Below, piece after piece: positions 34,913 to 44,514 of a DNA stretch of 64,000 nucleotides. This DNA is from Humibacter ginsenosidimutans. Its GTDB lineage: Bacteria; Actinomycetota; Actinomycetes; Actinomycetales; Microbacteriaceae. Position numbers and translations under genes: made by a program. The first letter of the stretch is position 1; the number at the start of each line of letters is the position of its first letter. Location of the stretch: contig NZ_CP042305.1 of assembly GCF_007859675.1 (NCBI RefSeq), forward strand, positions 1,364,001 to 1,428,000. The letters run 5' to 3'. Under the pieces are notes generated by a model, which made no database searches, was not told where the DNA came from, and saw only the letters and a list, made by a program, of their open reading frames with translations.

Positions 34913-35614
34913 ATGACCACCACACTCTTCGCCGCATCGCACGGCACATCCTCGCCGCACGGCCGGCTCGCCGTGAGCCGTCTGGTGGATGCCGTGGCGC
35001 GCGCCGTCTCCGTTCCCGTCGTCCCCGGTCACGTCGACGTGGAGCAGCCCGATGTGGCATCGGCCATCGCCGACAGCGCAGGCACGACGCGCGCCGTCAT
35101 CGTCCCCCTGCTGCTCTCCGCCGGATACCACGTGCACGTCGACCTCGCCGAGGCCGCGCTCACCGCAGCGGTGCCCACGCTCGTCACCCCCGCGCTGGGC
35201 GCGGACGAACGACTCGTCGACGTGGTCGTCATGCGGCTCGCCGAGGCGGGGTACGACCGCACCGACAGCGTGGTGCTCGCCGCCGCCGGTTCGAGCGACC
35301 CGCGCGCCGTCGACGACTGCCGAGCGACGGGCAGGATGCTCGCAGCCCGCCTCGGCGCGAACGTCACGGTGGGATTCCTCTCGGCCTCGGCCCCGAGCCT
35401 GGCCGACGCCGTGGCCGAGGCCCGCAGGGATGCGCCGAACGCCAGGGTCGTGGTCGCGACGTATCTGCTGGCGCCCGGATACTTCTTCGACCTCGTGGGC
35501 CGGGTGGACGCCGATGTCGTCTGCGCTCCGCTGCTGACCCCGACCTCCACTCCGAGGCAGCTCGTCGAGATCGTGATCGACCGTGCAAGAGAGGCCACCG
35601 CCGGCCCGAGATGA
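34913..35614 (+). CDS. Sirohydrochlorin ferrochelatase-like protein (CbiX/SirB family)
   Basis: A 233-residue two-half CbiX-type chelatase. The N-terminal half has FAASHGTSSPHG and LLLSAGYHVHVDL with metal-ligand His; the second half repeats the fold (VVLAAAGSSDPRA, VVATYLLAPGYFFDLV). It should insert Fe(II) into sirohydrochlorin to make sirohaem, the cofactor of Sir encoded downstream. The precursor is made by CobA at 43299-44084; a sirohydrochlorin dehydrogenase is not in the window. It is 151 bp upstream of sir on the same strand. Confidence 0.87.
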   Translation: MTTTLFAASHGTSSPHGRLAVSRLVDAVARAVSVPVVPGHVDVEQPDVASAIADSAGTTRAVIVPLLLSAGYHVHVDLAEAALTAAVPTLVTPALGADERLVDVVVMRLAEAGYDRTDSVVLAAAGSSDPRAVDDCRATGRMLAARLGANVTVGFLSASAPSLADAVAEARRDAPNARVVVATYLLAPGYFFDLVGRVDADVVCAPLLTPTSTPRQLVEIVIDRAREATAGPR

Positions 35615-35765
35615 CCTCGGATGCCCTCGCGTCACGAAGTGTGACGTCGTGTTTCCGGCCGTGTCACCCCCGATCGCGGGGGCCGCAGCTGCTCTCGTAG
35701 CGTGACTCGCGACATCCGAATCGCCGCTTCGAACGAGCGTCGACGCGACCAGCAGCGAGGTGAGC
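35615..35765. promoter_or_regulatory. Leader/promoter region of the sulfate assimilation operon with dyads
   Basis: The 151-bp gap before sir contains the dyad CGTCAC-gaagt-GTGACG (35630-35646) and, further on, a C5/G5 hairpin CCCCCGATCGCGGGGG. A second GTGTCAC word follows near 35653. These are candidate operator and attenuator elements for the sulfur regulon; the regulator is not in the window. GAGGTG ahead of the sir ATG is a clear ribosome binding site. Confidence 0.4.
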
Positions 35766-37472
35766 ATGACGTCCGTGGAATCACGACCGGCCGGCCGGGT
35801 TCGCCCGCCGCGAGCCGGAGTCGCCAACGGCCAGTGGAAGATCGACGGCACCGCGCCGCTCAACGGCAACGAGGTGCTGAAGCAGGCCGACGACGGGCTC
35901 AATGTGCGCGAGCGCATCGAGAACATCTACGCACCAGGCGGCTTCGACAGCATCGACCCCGGCGACATGCACGGCCGCTTCCGCTGGTGGGGCCTCTACA
36001 CGCAGCGCAGGCAGGGCATCGACGGCGGCCGCACCGCGACGCTCAGCGACGAGGAGCTCGAAGACCGCTATTTCATGATGCGCGTGCGCATCGACGGCGG
36101 AGCGCTCACCACCGAGCAGCTGCGCGTGATCGGCGAGATCTCGCGCGAGTTCGCGCGGGACTCGGCGGACCTCACCGACCGGCAGAACATCCAGCTGCAC
36201 TGGGTGGAGATCGAGTCGGTGCCGGAGATCTGGCGCCGGCTGGAGACCGTCGGGCTGCAGACGACGGAGGCCTGCGGGGACGTGCCGCGCGTCATCCTCG
36301 GCAGCCCCGTCGCGGGCATCGCCGCCGACGAGATCATCGATCCGACGCCCGTCATCGCCGAGATCTCGCGCCGTTACATCGGCAATCCGGAGTTCTCGAA
36401 CTTGCCGCGCAAGTACAAGACGGCGATCACCGGCCACCCGAGCCAGGACGTCGTGCACGAGATCAACGACATCGCGCTGGTCGGCGTCGTGCATCCGGAG
36501 CTCGGCCCCGGCTACGACCTGTGGGTCGGCGGCGCCCTCTCGACGACGCCGCGTCTCGGCGAGCGCCTCGGCGCCTTCGTCACCCAGGAACAGGCGCCGG
36601 ACGTCTGGGAGGGCGTCACGTCGATCTTCCGCGACTACGGATACCGCCGCCTGCGCAACAAGGCGCGACTCAAGTTCCTGCTCGCGGACTGGGGGCCCGA
36701 GAGGTTCCGCGAGGTCCTCGAGACCGAGTACCTCGGATTCGCCCTGGCCGATGGCCCCGCCGTGCCGAAGGCGCCGACACCGGGAGACCACATCGGTGTC
36801 CACCGCCAGAAGGACGGGCGTTTCTTCGTCGGCGTGGCTCCGACCGTCGGACGGCTCTCCGGCACGCGGCTCGTCGAGATCGCGGACGCGCTGGAGGCGC
36901 ACGGATCGAGCCGACTGCGCACCACGCCGCATCAGAAGCTCGTGGTGCTCGATGTGCAGGAGGACCAGGCCGAGTCCCTCATCGCGGACCTCGACGCGCT
37001 CGGACTCTCGGCGCATCCGAGCCCGTTCCGGCGCTCGACGATCGCCTGCACGGGCCTCGAGTTCTGCAAGCTGGCCATCGTCGACACCAAGGACACGGCG
37101 CACGACGCCATCGCCGAGCTCGAGCATCGCCTCGCCGACATCGAGCTGCCTCACCCGATCAGCCTGCACATCAACGGATGCCCGAACTCGTGCGCTCGCA
37201 TCCAGACCGCCGACATCGGTCTCAAGGGTCAGATCGTCACCGACGAGCACGGCGTGCAGTCCCCCGGCTTCCAGGTGCACCTGGGCGGCGGACTCGCGTC
37301 GGCCACCCGCGAGGAGGCCGGCCTCGGCAGAACCGTACGCGGTCTGAAGGTGACGGCGAGCAACTTCATCGACTACGTAGAACGAATCACTAGGCGCTGG
37401 ATAGCCGAGCGTACCTACGATCAGACCTTCGCCGAATGGGCGCTGTCCGCCGACGAGGAGGCACTGCGATGA
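35766..37472 (+). CDS. sir: Ferredoxin-type nitrite/sulfite reductase (assimilatory)
   Basis: A 568-residue sirohaem/[4Fe-4S] protein with two ferredoxin-like and two sirohaem half domains. The cluster/sirohaem ligands are C428TGLEFC434 and C472PNSC476. It reduces sulfite to sulfide with six electrons from ferredoxin. The company of cysH, cysD and cysN says sulfite, not nitrite, is the substrate. ATG 35766 is preferred (GAGGTG upstream). The stop overlaps cysH by ATGA. Confidence 0.95.
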   Translation: MTSVESRPAGRVRPPRAGVANGQWKIDGTAPLNGNEVLKQADDGLNVRERIENIYAPGGFDSIDPGDMHGRFRWWGLYTQRRQGIDGGRTATLSDEELEDRYFMMRVRIDGGALTTEQLRVIGEISREFARDSADLTDRQNIQLHWVEIESVPEIWRRLETVGLQTTEACGDVPRVILGSPVAGIAADEIIDPTPVIAEISRRYIGNPEFSNLPRKYKTAITGHPSQDVVHEINDIALVGVVHPELGPGYDLWVGGALSTTPRLGERLGAFVTQEQAPDVWEGVTSIFRDYGYRRLRNKARLKFLLADWGPERFREVLETEYLGFALADGPAVPKAPTPGDHIGVHRQKDGRFFVGVAPTVGRLSGTRLVEIADALEAHGSSRLRTTPHQKLVVLDVQEDQAESLIADLDALGLSAHPSPFRRSTIACTGLEFCKLAIVDTKDTAHDAIAELEHRLADIELPHPISLHINGCPNSCARIQTADIGLKGQIVTDEHGVQSPGFQVHLGGGLASATREEAGLGRTVRGLKVTASNFIDYVERITRRWIAERTYDQTFAEWALSADEEALR

Positions 37473-38221
37473 CCACGAGCATCCCTGAACAGACACGGGT
37501 GCGATCCCCCAAGCGCGACGAGGCGGAGCTCCGCGCGATCGCCGAGGCGGGGGCGCGCGAGCTCGGCTCGCTGACGGGTGCGGAGGCATCCGCCGAGGAG
37601 GTCGTCGCCTGGGTCGCGGAGACCGTCGAGGTCGGCGCGGCCGCCGTCGCGTGCTCGATGGCCGACGCGGTGCTGCCGCACGTGGTCGCACGGTCGCTGC
37701 CCGGCGTCGATGTGCTGTTCCTCGACACCGGCTACCACTTTCTCGAGACCCGGATCACGCGCGACGAGGTGGCACGCAGCATCGACGTGCGCGTCGTCGA
37801 CGTCTTTCCCGAGCAGACGGTGGCCGAACAGGATGCCGCGTACGGCAAGGACCTCTTCGCCCGCGATCCCGGGCTGTGCTGCGAGCTGCGCAAGGTGGCG
37901 CCGCTGAAGAGATCGCTGTCGGGCTACGAGCTCTGGTTCACGGGCGTGCGCCGCGACGAGGCGCCGACGCGCACGAACACGCCGCTCGTCACGTTCGACG
38001 ACCGGCACGGGCTCATCAAGGTGAATCCGCTCGCCGCCTGGAGCTTCGACGAGCTGCTCGACTACGCGGGCGAGAACTCCGTGCCGCTCAACCTGCTGCT
38101 CTCCAACGGCTATCCGTCGATCGGGTGCGAGCCGTGCACCAAGAAGGTGGCGCCAGGAGAGGATCCGCGATCCGGGCGCTGGGCGGGCCTCGCCAAGACG
38201 GAATGCGGGATCCACCTGTGA
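37469..38221 (+). CDS. cysH: Assimilatory adenylylsulfate (APS) reductase
   Basis: A 250-residue reductase. It has Cys137-Cys138 and Cys220-x2-Cys223, the CC...CxxC ligands of a [4Fe-4S] cluster that mark APS reductases, and the catalytic C-terminal ECGIHL (Cys246). PAPS-specific enzymes lack the cluster cysteines, so this one should use APS directly; consistently no cysC kinase gene or CysN-CysC fusion is present. It makes sulfite for Sir. It is coupled to sir by ATGA and to cysD by GTGA (38218-38221). Confidence 0.94.
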   Translation: MTTSIPEQTRVRSPKRDEAELRAIAEAGARELGSLTGAEASAEEVVAWVAETVEVGAAAVACSMADAVLPHVVARSLPGVDVLFLDTGYHFLETRITRDEVARSIDVRVVDVFPEQTVAEQDAAYGKDLFARDPGLCCELRKVAPLKRSLSGYELWFTGVRRDEAPTRTNTPLVTFDDRHGLIKVNPLAAWSFDELLDYAGENSVPLNLLLSNGYPSIGCEPCTKKVAPGEDPRSGRWAGLAKTECGIHL

Positions 38222-39150
38222 CCGCCGTCGACACCGCGACCATCGCACGGCCGAGGCTCGCGGACGGCGCGCTGGATGCGCTGGAGAACGAGGCGATCCA
38301 CATCATCCGCGAGGTGGTGGCCGAGTTCGACCGACCGGTGATGCTGTTCTCCGGCGGCAAGGACTCCGTGCTCATGCTGCACCTGGCCGCGAAGGCGTTC
38401 TGGCCCGCGCGCATCCCGTTCCCCGTGCTCCACGTGGACACCGGACACAACTTTCCCGAGGTGCTCGCCTTTCGCGATGCGACGGTAGAACGCCTCGGCC
38501 TCACGCTCGAGGTGGCCCGCGTGCAGGACTACCTCGATGACGGCCGGCTGTTCGAGCGCGCAGACGGCACCCGCAACCCGCTGCAGACGGTTCCCCTGCT
38601 CGACGCGATCCGCGCGCACGGCCACGACGCGGTGTTCGGCGGAGCCCGCCGCGACGAGGACAAGGCCAGGGCGAAGGAGCGCATCCTCTCGCTGCGCGAC
38701 GAGTTCGGACAGTGGGATCCGCGCAACCAGCGGCCGGAGCTCTGGAACCTCTACAACGGCAGGCACACACCGGGTCAGCACGTGCGGGCCTTCCCGATCA
38801 GCAACTGGTCGGAACTCGACGTGTGGCGTTACATCGAACGCGAGGGCATCGAGCTGCCGAGCCTCTATTTCGCGCACGAGCGACCCGTGTATTCCCGCGA
38901 CGGCATGTGGCGGGCGGTGTCCACGGCATCCCCCGCCCGTGACGACGAGATCGTCGAGGTGCGGAGGGTTCGCTACCGCACGGTCGGCGACATGTCGTGC
39001 ACGGGGGCGGTGGAGTCCGACGCGGGCGACGTGACGGCCGTCGTGCGGGAGGTGGCGGCGTCCACCATCACCGAACGGGGCGCGACCAGGGCCGACGACC
39101 GCATCAGCGAGGCCGGCATGGAAGACCGCAAGAAGGACGGGTACTTCTGA
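38218..39150 (+). CDS. cysD: Sulfate adenylyltransferase subunit 2
   Basis: A 310-residue ATP-pyrophosphatase-fold protein with PP-loop SGGKDSV (45-51), FGGARRDEDKARAKER and the family C-terminus MEDRKKDGYF. With the GTPase CysN it activates sulfate to APS. The GTG start at 38218 overlaps the cysH stop; the long open frame upstream is not coding. The stop and the cysN ATG share TGATG. Confidence 0.96.
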   Translation: MTAVDTATIARPRLADGALDALENEAIHIIREVVAEFDRPVMLFSGGKDSVLMLHLAAKAFWPARIPFPVLHVDTGHNFPEVLAFRDATVERLGLTLEVARVQDYLDDGRLFERADGTRNPLQTVPLLDAIRAHGHDAVFGGARRDEDKARAKERILSLRDEFGQWDPRNQRPELWNLYNGRHTPGQHVRAFPISNWSELDVWRYIEREGIELPSLYFAHERPVYSRDGMWRAVSTASPARDDEIVEVRRVRYRTVGDMSCTGAVESDAGDVTAVVREVAASTITERGATRADDRISEAGMEDRKKDGYF

Positions 39151-40445
39151 TGACGTCAACCCTGTTCCGCTTCGCCACGGCGGGCTCCGTCGACGACGGC
39201 AAGTCCACGCTGGTCGGGCGACTGCTGCACGACTCGAAGTCGATCCTCGCCGACCAGTGGGATGCCGTCACCCGCGCAAGCAGGCAGCGCGGCTTCGGCG
39301 GCGGCGACCGCGTCGACCTCGCGTTGCTCACCGACGGGCTGCGCGCGGAGCGCGAGCAGGGCATCACCATCGACGTCGCCTACCGGTACTTCGCCACCGA
39401 CCGGCGCAGCTTCATCCTCGCCGACTGCCCCGGGCACGTGCAGTACACCCGCAACATGGTCACCGGGTCGACGACCGCCGACGCCGTGATCGTGCTGATC
39501 GACGTACGCAAGGGCGTGCTGGAGCAGACGCGCAGGCACCTCGCCGTCGTGCAGCTGTTGCGCGTCCCTCACCTCCTGGTCGCGGTGAACAAGATCGATC
39601 TCATCGGCTACGACGAGGGGGTGTTCCGCGGAGTCGAGCGCGAGGTGCTGGCCGTGGCATCCGACCTCGGCATCGACGACGTCGACGTCGTGCCGGTGTC
39701 GGCGCTGGAGGGCGACAACGTGGTCAACGCCTCCGACAACACGCCCTGGTACGACGGCGCGCCGCTGCTGCAGCTGCTGGAGACGCTCGAGGTGATCGAC
39801 GAGGTCGAGAACACGCTCGCTCCGTTCCGGCTGCCGGTGCAGACGGTCATCCGCCCGCAGGGAGCGCTGGCGCCGGGGCTCGACCCCGACGCCTATCACG
39901 ACTACCGCGCCTTCGCGGGCCAGGTGGCGTCGGGATCAGTGCGCGTCGGAGACGAGGTGACGGTGCTGCCTGCCGGCGTGCGCACCGCTGTCACCGGCAT
40001 CGACGTCGCCTCGCGCGCGCTCGACATCGCCGTGGCATCCCAGTCCGTGTCTCTGCGCCTCGCCGACGAGGTGGATGCCGCGCGCGGCAGCGTCATCGTG
40101 GCCGCCGGGCAGGAGCCCGAGCTCGTCTCCGCGCTCACCGCCTCACTGTTCTGGCTCGACCCGCGGCCGCTCCTGCCGGGGGCCCGAGTGCTCGTGAAGT
40201 ACGGAACGACAACAGTGCAGGCCATCGTCGAATCGCTCATCGGTCGACGCGAGCTCGAGACCCTCGACCTCGTGCCCGCTGAACGCCTCGACATCAACGA
40301 CATCGGCACGGCACGCGTGCGGCTCGCCTCTCCCCTGCCTCTGCTGGCCTACGCCGAGCATCGCAGGGCGGGAGCCTTCGTGGTCATCCACCCGCACGAC
40401 GGCGCCACGCTCGCCGCGGGAACCGTGTCCCCCGAGGCGGCCTGA
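39150..40445 (+). CDS. cysN: Sulfate adenylyltransferase subunit 1 (GTPase)
   Basis: A 431-residue EF-Tu-like GTPase. Motifs are P-loop GSVDDGKS (12-19), [10 protein letters not shown] (switch I), [12 protein letters not shown] (G3) and NKIDL (G4), followed by two beta-barrel domains. GTP hydrolysis drives APS formation by CysD. It has no fused APS kinase domain, in keeping with the APS-type CysH. It is fourth in the sir-cysH-cysD-cysN run. Confidence 0.96.
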   Translation: MTSTLFRFATAGSVDDGKSTLVGRLLHDSKSILADQWDAVTRASRQRGFGGGDRVDLALLTDGLRAEREQGITIDVAYRYFATDRRSFILADCPGHVQYTRNMVTGSTTADAVIVLIDVRKGVLEQTRRHLAVVQLLRVPHLLVAVNKIDLIGYDEGVFRGVEREVLAVASDLGIDDVDVVPVSALEGDNVVNASDNTPWYDGAPLLQLLETLEVIDEVENTLAPFRLPVQTVIRPQGALAPGLDPDAYHDYRAFAGQVASGSVRVGDEVTVLPAGVRTAVTGIDVASRALDIAVASQSVSLRLADEVDAARGSVIVAAGQEPELVSALTASLFWLDPRPLLPGARVLVKYGTTTVQAIVESLIGRRELETLDLVPAERLDINDIGTARVRLASPLPLLAYAEHRRAGAFVVIHPHDGATLAAGTVSPEAA

Positions 40446-40532
40446 ACGCGCTTCCGACACGGCCGCCCCGAAGACCTCCACGACTCGCCGTCCTCGCTCC
40501 ACCATCCATCCGCACCATCGACGAAAGGACCC

Positions 40533-41627
40533 ATGATGACCGCACCGCTCACCCGTCGCGCCTTCACCCGCCTGGCCCTGACCACGATGGGCGCGGCCAC
40601 CATGGCGAGCCTCGCCGGGTGCGCGACGGCCGACGCTGCGCCCGCCGCCACGGCCGGCGGCGGGACGGCGGCCGCGAAGCTCCGTCTCGGCTACTTCGAC
40701 AACGTGACCCACGCCACCGCTCTGATCGGACTGCAGCAGGGCCTGCTCGCGAAGAGCCTCGGCACGACGACCCTCACCACCGAGATCTTCAACGCCGGAC
40801 CGGCCACCGTCGAGGCGCTCAGCGCCGGCGCGATCGACGCCGCGTTCATCGGCCCGAGCCCCGCGATCAGCTCCTACGCGGCCAGCGCAGGCAAGTCGAT
40901 CCGCATCATCGCGGGGGCCACGAACGGTGGCGCCGCGCTGGTCGTGAAGAAGGACATCACCAAGGCCTCGCAGCTGAAGGGCACGACCCTCGCGTCACCG
41001 CAGCTCGGCAACACGCAGGACGTCGCGTTGCGCACCTGGCTGGCCGAGCAAGGTCTGACGACGTCGCTCACCGGCGGTGGCGACGTGACGATCACGCCGA
41101 CGGACAACGCTCAGACGCTCACGCTGTTCCAGCAGGGTGCGATCGATGGCGCATGGCTTCCGGAGCCGTGGGTCTCCCGGCTCGTGCTCGACGCGGGGGG
41201 CCACGTGCTCGTCAACGAGGCGTCGCAATGGCCCGGCGGCAGGTTCCCCAGCACGGTGCTGGTGGCCGACCAGTCGTTCATCGACGCGCACGGCACGACG
41301 ATCGACGCGCTGGTCAAGGGCCACGCGGCATCCATCGCGTGGCTCGGTGCGCACTCCGCCGCCGAGGCGGCGACCGCGATCAACGCACGGCTCACCAAGG
41401 ACAGCGGAAAGGGACTCGAGACCGCGGTGATCGAGCGCGCGCTGACGCAGGTGACGTTCAGTCTCGACCCCGTGGCATCCACCTTTCCCGAGCTGCAGCG
41501 TCACGCCGTGAAGCTCGGACTCAGCAAGTCCGCAGACCTGCACGGGATCTTCGATCTGCGGGCGGCCAACGCCCTGCTGAAGGCGGCGGGCAAGCCGACC
41601 GTCTCCGCAGGCGGGCTCGGGGTGTGA
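40533..41627 (+). CDS. Substrate-binding lipoprotein of a sulfonate/taurine-type ABC transporter
   Basis: A 364-residue protein (363 from the second ATG at 40536, which has the better spacing from AAAGGA). The N-terminus combines twin arginines ([10 protein letters not shown]) with a lipobox SLAGC, so Tat export and lipid anchoring are likely. The body is the SsuA/TauA/NrtA fold ([46 protein letters not shown]). The location in a sulfate cluster suggests aliphatic sulfonates; no sulfonate mono-oxygenase gene lies in the window. The stop and the ATPase ATG share TGATG. Confidence 0.9.
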   Translation: MMTAPLTRRAFTRLALTTMGAATMASLAGCATADAAPAATAGGGTAAAKLRLGYFDNVTHATALIGLQQGLLAKSLGTTTLTTEIFNAGPATVEALSAGAIDAAFIGPSPAISSYAASAGKSIRIIAGATNGGAALVVKKDITKASQLKGTTLASPQLGNTQDVALRTWLAEQGLTTSLTGGGDVTITPTDNAQTLTLFQQGAIDGAWLPEPWVSRLVLDAGGHVLVNEASQWPGGRFPSTVLVADQSFIDAHGTTIDALVKGHAASIAWLGAHSAAEAATAINARLTKDSGKGLETAVIERALTQVTFSLDPVASTFPELQRHAVKLGLSKSADLHGIFDLRAANALLKAAGKPTVSAGGLGV

Positions 41628-42386
41628 TGACGAGCACGAGCGGGTCGCACGCGGCCATCGACATCCACGGCCTCACGAAGCGCTTCGGTCCGGCGCAACC
41701 CCTCGTGCTCGACGGAATCGAGCTGCGCGTGGCGCAGGGCGAGTTCGTGTGCCTGGTGGGGGCGTCCGGGTGCGGCAAGTCCACGCTGCTGAACATCATC
41801 GCCGGGCTCGAGGCGCCGACGTCCGGGCGTCGTCTCCGTGCCGAGCGGCCGTGCCGCCGTGATGTTCCAGGAGTCCGCGCTCTTCCCCTGGCTCACCGCC
41901 GGGCGCAACGTCGAGCTGGCGTTGCGCCTCGCAGGGGTGCCGGCGCGCGAGCGCTCCGCCCGGGCGCGGGAGTTGCTCGAGCTGGTGAACCTCGCCGATG
42001 CCGCCGACAAGCGGCCGCACGAGCTGTCAGGCGGCATGCGACAGCGCGTCGCCCTGGCCAGGGCGCTCGCTCAGAACCGCGACGTGCTGCTGATGGACGA
42101 GCCATTCGCTGCGCTGGATGCCATCACCCGCGACATTCTGCACGACCAGCTCGAACGCGTCTGGCGCAGCACGGCCCGCACGATCGTCTTCGTCACGCAC
42201 AACGTGCGCGAGGCGGTGCGGCTCGGCCAGCGCATCGTGCTGCTGTCGTCTCGCCCCGGCCGGGTGGCGGCGCAGTGGTCCGTCGACGAGGCGCTGCGCG
42301 GCGGTGACGAGACGGCGGATGCCGCCGCCCTGGCCGCCGACATCACCGAACGCCTGCGCGGAGAGCTGGTGCGCCATGTCGCTTGA
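41627..42386 (+). pseudogene. ABC transporter ATPase (SsuB/TauB type), broken by a +1 frameshift
   Basis: The first frame (from ATG 41627) has Walker [10 protein letters not shown] (45-53) and reads well to Gly67 (41825-41827). Homology then continues one frame over, as [15 protein letters not shown], with Q-loop FQESALFPW, signature [15 protein letters not shown], Walker [12 protein letters not shown] and H-loop FVTHNVREA, to the stop at 42386. Removing one C at about 41828 restores a single 252-residue ATPase. The downstream part alone (GTG 41838 on) lacks Walker A and could not hydrolyse ATP. Causes may be a sequencing error, a true mutation disabling the importer, or frameshifting during expression. 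Flanking permease and binding protein are intact. Confidence 0.85.
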
Positions 42387-43302
42387 CCTCGACGACACCG
42401 CGGTCACGACCGTCACGACGCGTATCGGAAGCGAGCAGCGCTACACGCTCGCCGACGTCGAAGCCGGCCTCGACTCGCTGCAGTCGGACGAGCAGCGGTG
42501 GCGCGGTTCCTGGCGCCGTGCCGCGGGCAGCGTGCTGCTTCCGGTGGCCGTGCTCGTGCTTCTCGTCGTCGTGTGGCAGCTCTCCGTGTGGATCGCGCAG
42601 CCCCGCCCCGACATCGTGCCGAGCCCGCTCGCGGTCGCACAGTCGTTCGGCGACCTGTGGTCGTCCGGCCGCCTTCAACAGGCCGTGCTCACCAGCCTCG
42701 AGCGTGGGGTGTTCGGCTTTCTCATCGCCGTCGCGGTCGGCACGCCGATCGGGCTGCTGCTGTCCGAGGTGCCGCTGCTGCGTCGCGCGGTCGGTCCGCT
42801 CATCTCGGGGCTTCAGGTGCTGCCGTCGGTCGCCTGGGTCCCCGCCGCGATCCTCTGGTTCGGGCTCTCGGATGCCACCGCCTACTTCGTCGTGCTCATG
42901 GGTGCCACCCCGTCGATCGTGAACGGCTTGCTGTCGGGCGTCGACCAGGTGCCTCCGCAGCTGCGCCGGGTCGGAAAGGTGCTCGGGGCATCCCGCTGGC
43001 AGCAGGCCACACTCGTGGTGATGCCCGCCGCGCTCCCCGGATACCTCGGCGGTCTCAAGCAGGGCTGGGCGTTCTCGTGGCGCTCCCTGATGGCCGCGGA
43101 GATCATCACCACGGGAGGGACCATGGGCTTCGGACTCGGAACGCTGCTGGATCAGAGCAGGCAGCTCGCCGATCTGCCCGGCGTGATCGTGACGATCGTG
43201 GGCATCCTCGTGATCGGGATCGTCGTCGAGCTGCTCGTCTTCGCTCCGATCGAGCGCAGGCTGGCTCGTGCCAGGGGCCTCGCACGCGGGGAAGCTCGAT
43301 GA
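42376..43302 (+). CDS. ABC transporter permease, SsuC/TauC type
   Basis: A 308-residue inner-membrane permease with a charged N-terminus of about 50 residues, about six helices, and the cytoplasmic loop GKVLGASRWQQATLVVMPAA corresponding to the EAA motif. The ATG at 42376 overlaps the end of the ATPase gene by 11 bp, and the stop overlaps cobA by ATGA (43299-43302). It is the membrane partner of the SsuA-like binding protein. It remains fully intact although the ATPase frame is broken. Confidence 0.92.
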   Translation: MSLDLDDTAVTTVTTRIGSEQRYTLADVEAGLDSLQSDEQRWRGSWRRAAGSVLLPVAVLVLLVVVWQLSVWIAQPRPDIVPSPLAVAQSFGDLWSSGRLQQAVLTSLERGVFGFLIAVAVGTPIGLLLSEVPLLRRAVGPLISGLQVLPSVAWVPAAILWFGLSDATAYFVVLMGATPSIVNGLLSGVDQVPPQLRRVGKVLGASRWQQATLVVMPAALPGYLGGLKQGWAFSWRSLMAAEIITTGGTMGFGLGTLLDQSRQLADLPGVIVTIVGILVIGIVVELLVFAPIERRLARARGLARGEAR

Positions 43303-44084
43303 TCGGCCGCGTGGATGCCCCGACCGGCTCCGTCGCGCTCGTCGGCGGCGGCCCAGGCGACACCGAGCTGATCACGGTGCGCGGACTCGAGCTGCTTCGG
43401 TCGGCCGACGTGGTGGTCGCGGACCGGCTGGGTCCGCGCGCGCTGCTCGGCGAGCTGGGTGCTCACGTCGAGGTGATCGACGCCGGCAAGCTTCCCGGCT
43501 ACCACCCGGTGCCCCAGAAGGAGATCAACCGGCTCATCGTCGACCGAGCCCTGGCCGGCAAGCGGGTCGTGCGGCTGAAGGGCGGGGACCCGTTCGTCTT
43601 CGGCCGTGGCCAGGAGGAGATCGAGGCGTGCCGCGCCGCCGACGTGCCGGTCGAGGTCGTCTCCGGTGTCACGAGCGCGGTTGCGGTGCCTGCGGCAGCG
43701 GGCATCCCGCTCACGGCACGCGGGGTCGCCAGGGGTTTCACCGTGCTGACGGGACACGACGACCTCGACACCGCACCGGGAGGAGCCGACCACACGGTGG
43801 TGCTGCTGATGGGCGTCGGGGGCCTGGCCGTGAGCGCGGCGGCCCTCACGACGCCGGAACGCCCGGCGAGCACGCCGGTCGCGATCATCGAGAACGGCTT
43901 CGGCAGCGACCAGCGGGTGACGTTCGGCACCCTCGGAACCATCGCGGCGCTGGCCGCCGAGACCGGAGTCCGATCGCCGGCCGTTGTCGTCATCGGCGAC
44001 GTGGTGAACCTCGCCCCGCGGGCGAGGACATGTTTCGACACAAGCGCTCACGAGACAGACAGGACGGTCCTCGAAACCCGATAG
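43299..44084 (+). CDS. cobA: Uroporphyrinogen-III C-methyltransferase
   Basis: A 261-residue SUMT with VGGGPGDTELITVRGLELL, VVADRLG, the P-loop-like VRLKGGDPFVFGRGQEE and SGVTSAVAVPAAAGIPLT. It uses two SAM to make precorrin-2 for sirohaem (and B12). It is the single-domain form, not a CysG fusion, so oxidation to sirohydrochlorin must be done by another protein, and iron insertion by the CbiX-like protein at 34913-35614. Its place at the end of the sulfur operon ties cofactor supply to Sir. Confidence 0.95.
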   Translation: MIGRVDAPTGSVALVGGGPGDTELITVRGLELLRSADVVVADRLGPRALLGELGAHVEVIDAGKLPGYHPVPQKEINRLIVDRALAGKRVVRLKGGDPFVFGRGQEEIEACRAADVPVEVVSGVTSAVAVPAAAGIPLTARGVARGFTVLTGHDDLDTAPGGADHTVVLLMGVGGLAVSAAALTTPERPASTPVAIIENGFGSDQRVTFGTLGTIAALAAETGVRSPAVVVIGDVVNLAPRARTCFDTSAHETDRTVLETR

Positions 44085-44094
44085 GGTCTCACCC

Positions 44095-44514
44095 ATGAGC
44101 AACCCCTCAGATCAGGTTCCCCCGCCCGTTTCAGGACCCGGCTACCCGCAGCAGGGCGCCCCCGTTCCGCCGCAGAACGTCGGCTATCCGGCCCCGTCGG
44201 CACCCGCATACCAGCCCGCGCCAGGGGGCGGTTCGCAGCCCGGCCGTGTGCTCGGCATCGTCGGTCTCATCGTGGCGTTCTTCTTCTCGGTGGTCGGCCT
44301 CATCCTCTCCATCGTCGCCAAGGTGCAGTCGCGCAAGGCCGGCGTTCCGAACGGACCTGCCACCGCGGGAATCATCGTCGGCATCGTGCTTCTGGTGCTC
44401 CAGATCATCGTCGCCGTCATCCTGATCGTGGTCTTCGCGAACATCTTCGCGCAGTGCGCCGACCTCGGACCCGGCACGCACTACGTGAACGGCGTCACCT
44501 ACACCTGCAGCTGA
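44095..44514 (+). CDS. DUF4190-like small membrane protein with Pro-rich N-terminus
   Basis: A 139-residue protein. Residues 1-50 are Pro/Gly/Gln/Tyr-rich (PPPVSGPGYPQQGAPVPPQN and similar), then two membrane helices (about 53-75 and 87-117) joined by the loop KVQSRKAGVPNGPATAG typical of DUF4190, and a short outer tail with two Cys (AQCADLG, YTCS). Function is unknown. Its 3' end overlaps the convergent aroG gene by 16 bp. Confidence 0.78.
   Translation: MSNPSDQVPPPVSGPGYPQQGAPVPPQNVGYPAPSAPAYQPAPGGGSQPGRVLGIVGLIVAFFFSVVGLILSIVAKVQSRKAGVPNGPATAGIIVGIVLLVLQIIVAVILIVVFANIFAQCADLGPGTHYVNGVTYTCS

Noticed and set aside
33912..35060. Minus-strand protein made from the 103-bp repeats
   Set aside because: The period of 103 changes frame at each copy, so no repeated protein can be encoded.
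35781..37691. A 636-codon open frame on minus opposite sir
   Set aside because: Antisense to an intact sir with all four cluster cysteines; composition is typical of a GC shadow.
41838..42386. A functional short ATPase starting at GTG 41838
   Set aside because: It would lack Walker A and could not bind ATP normally; the upstream frame supplies exactly the missing part one base out of phase.
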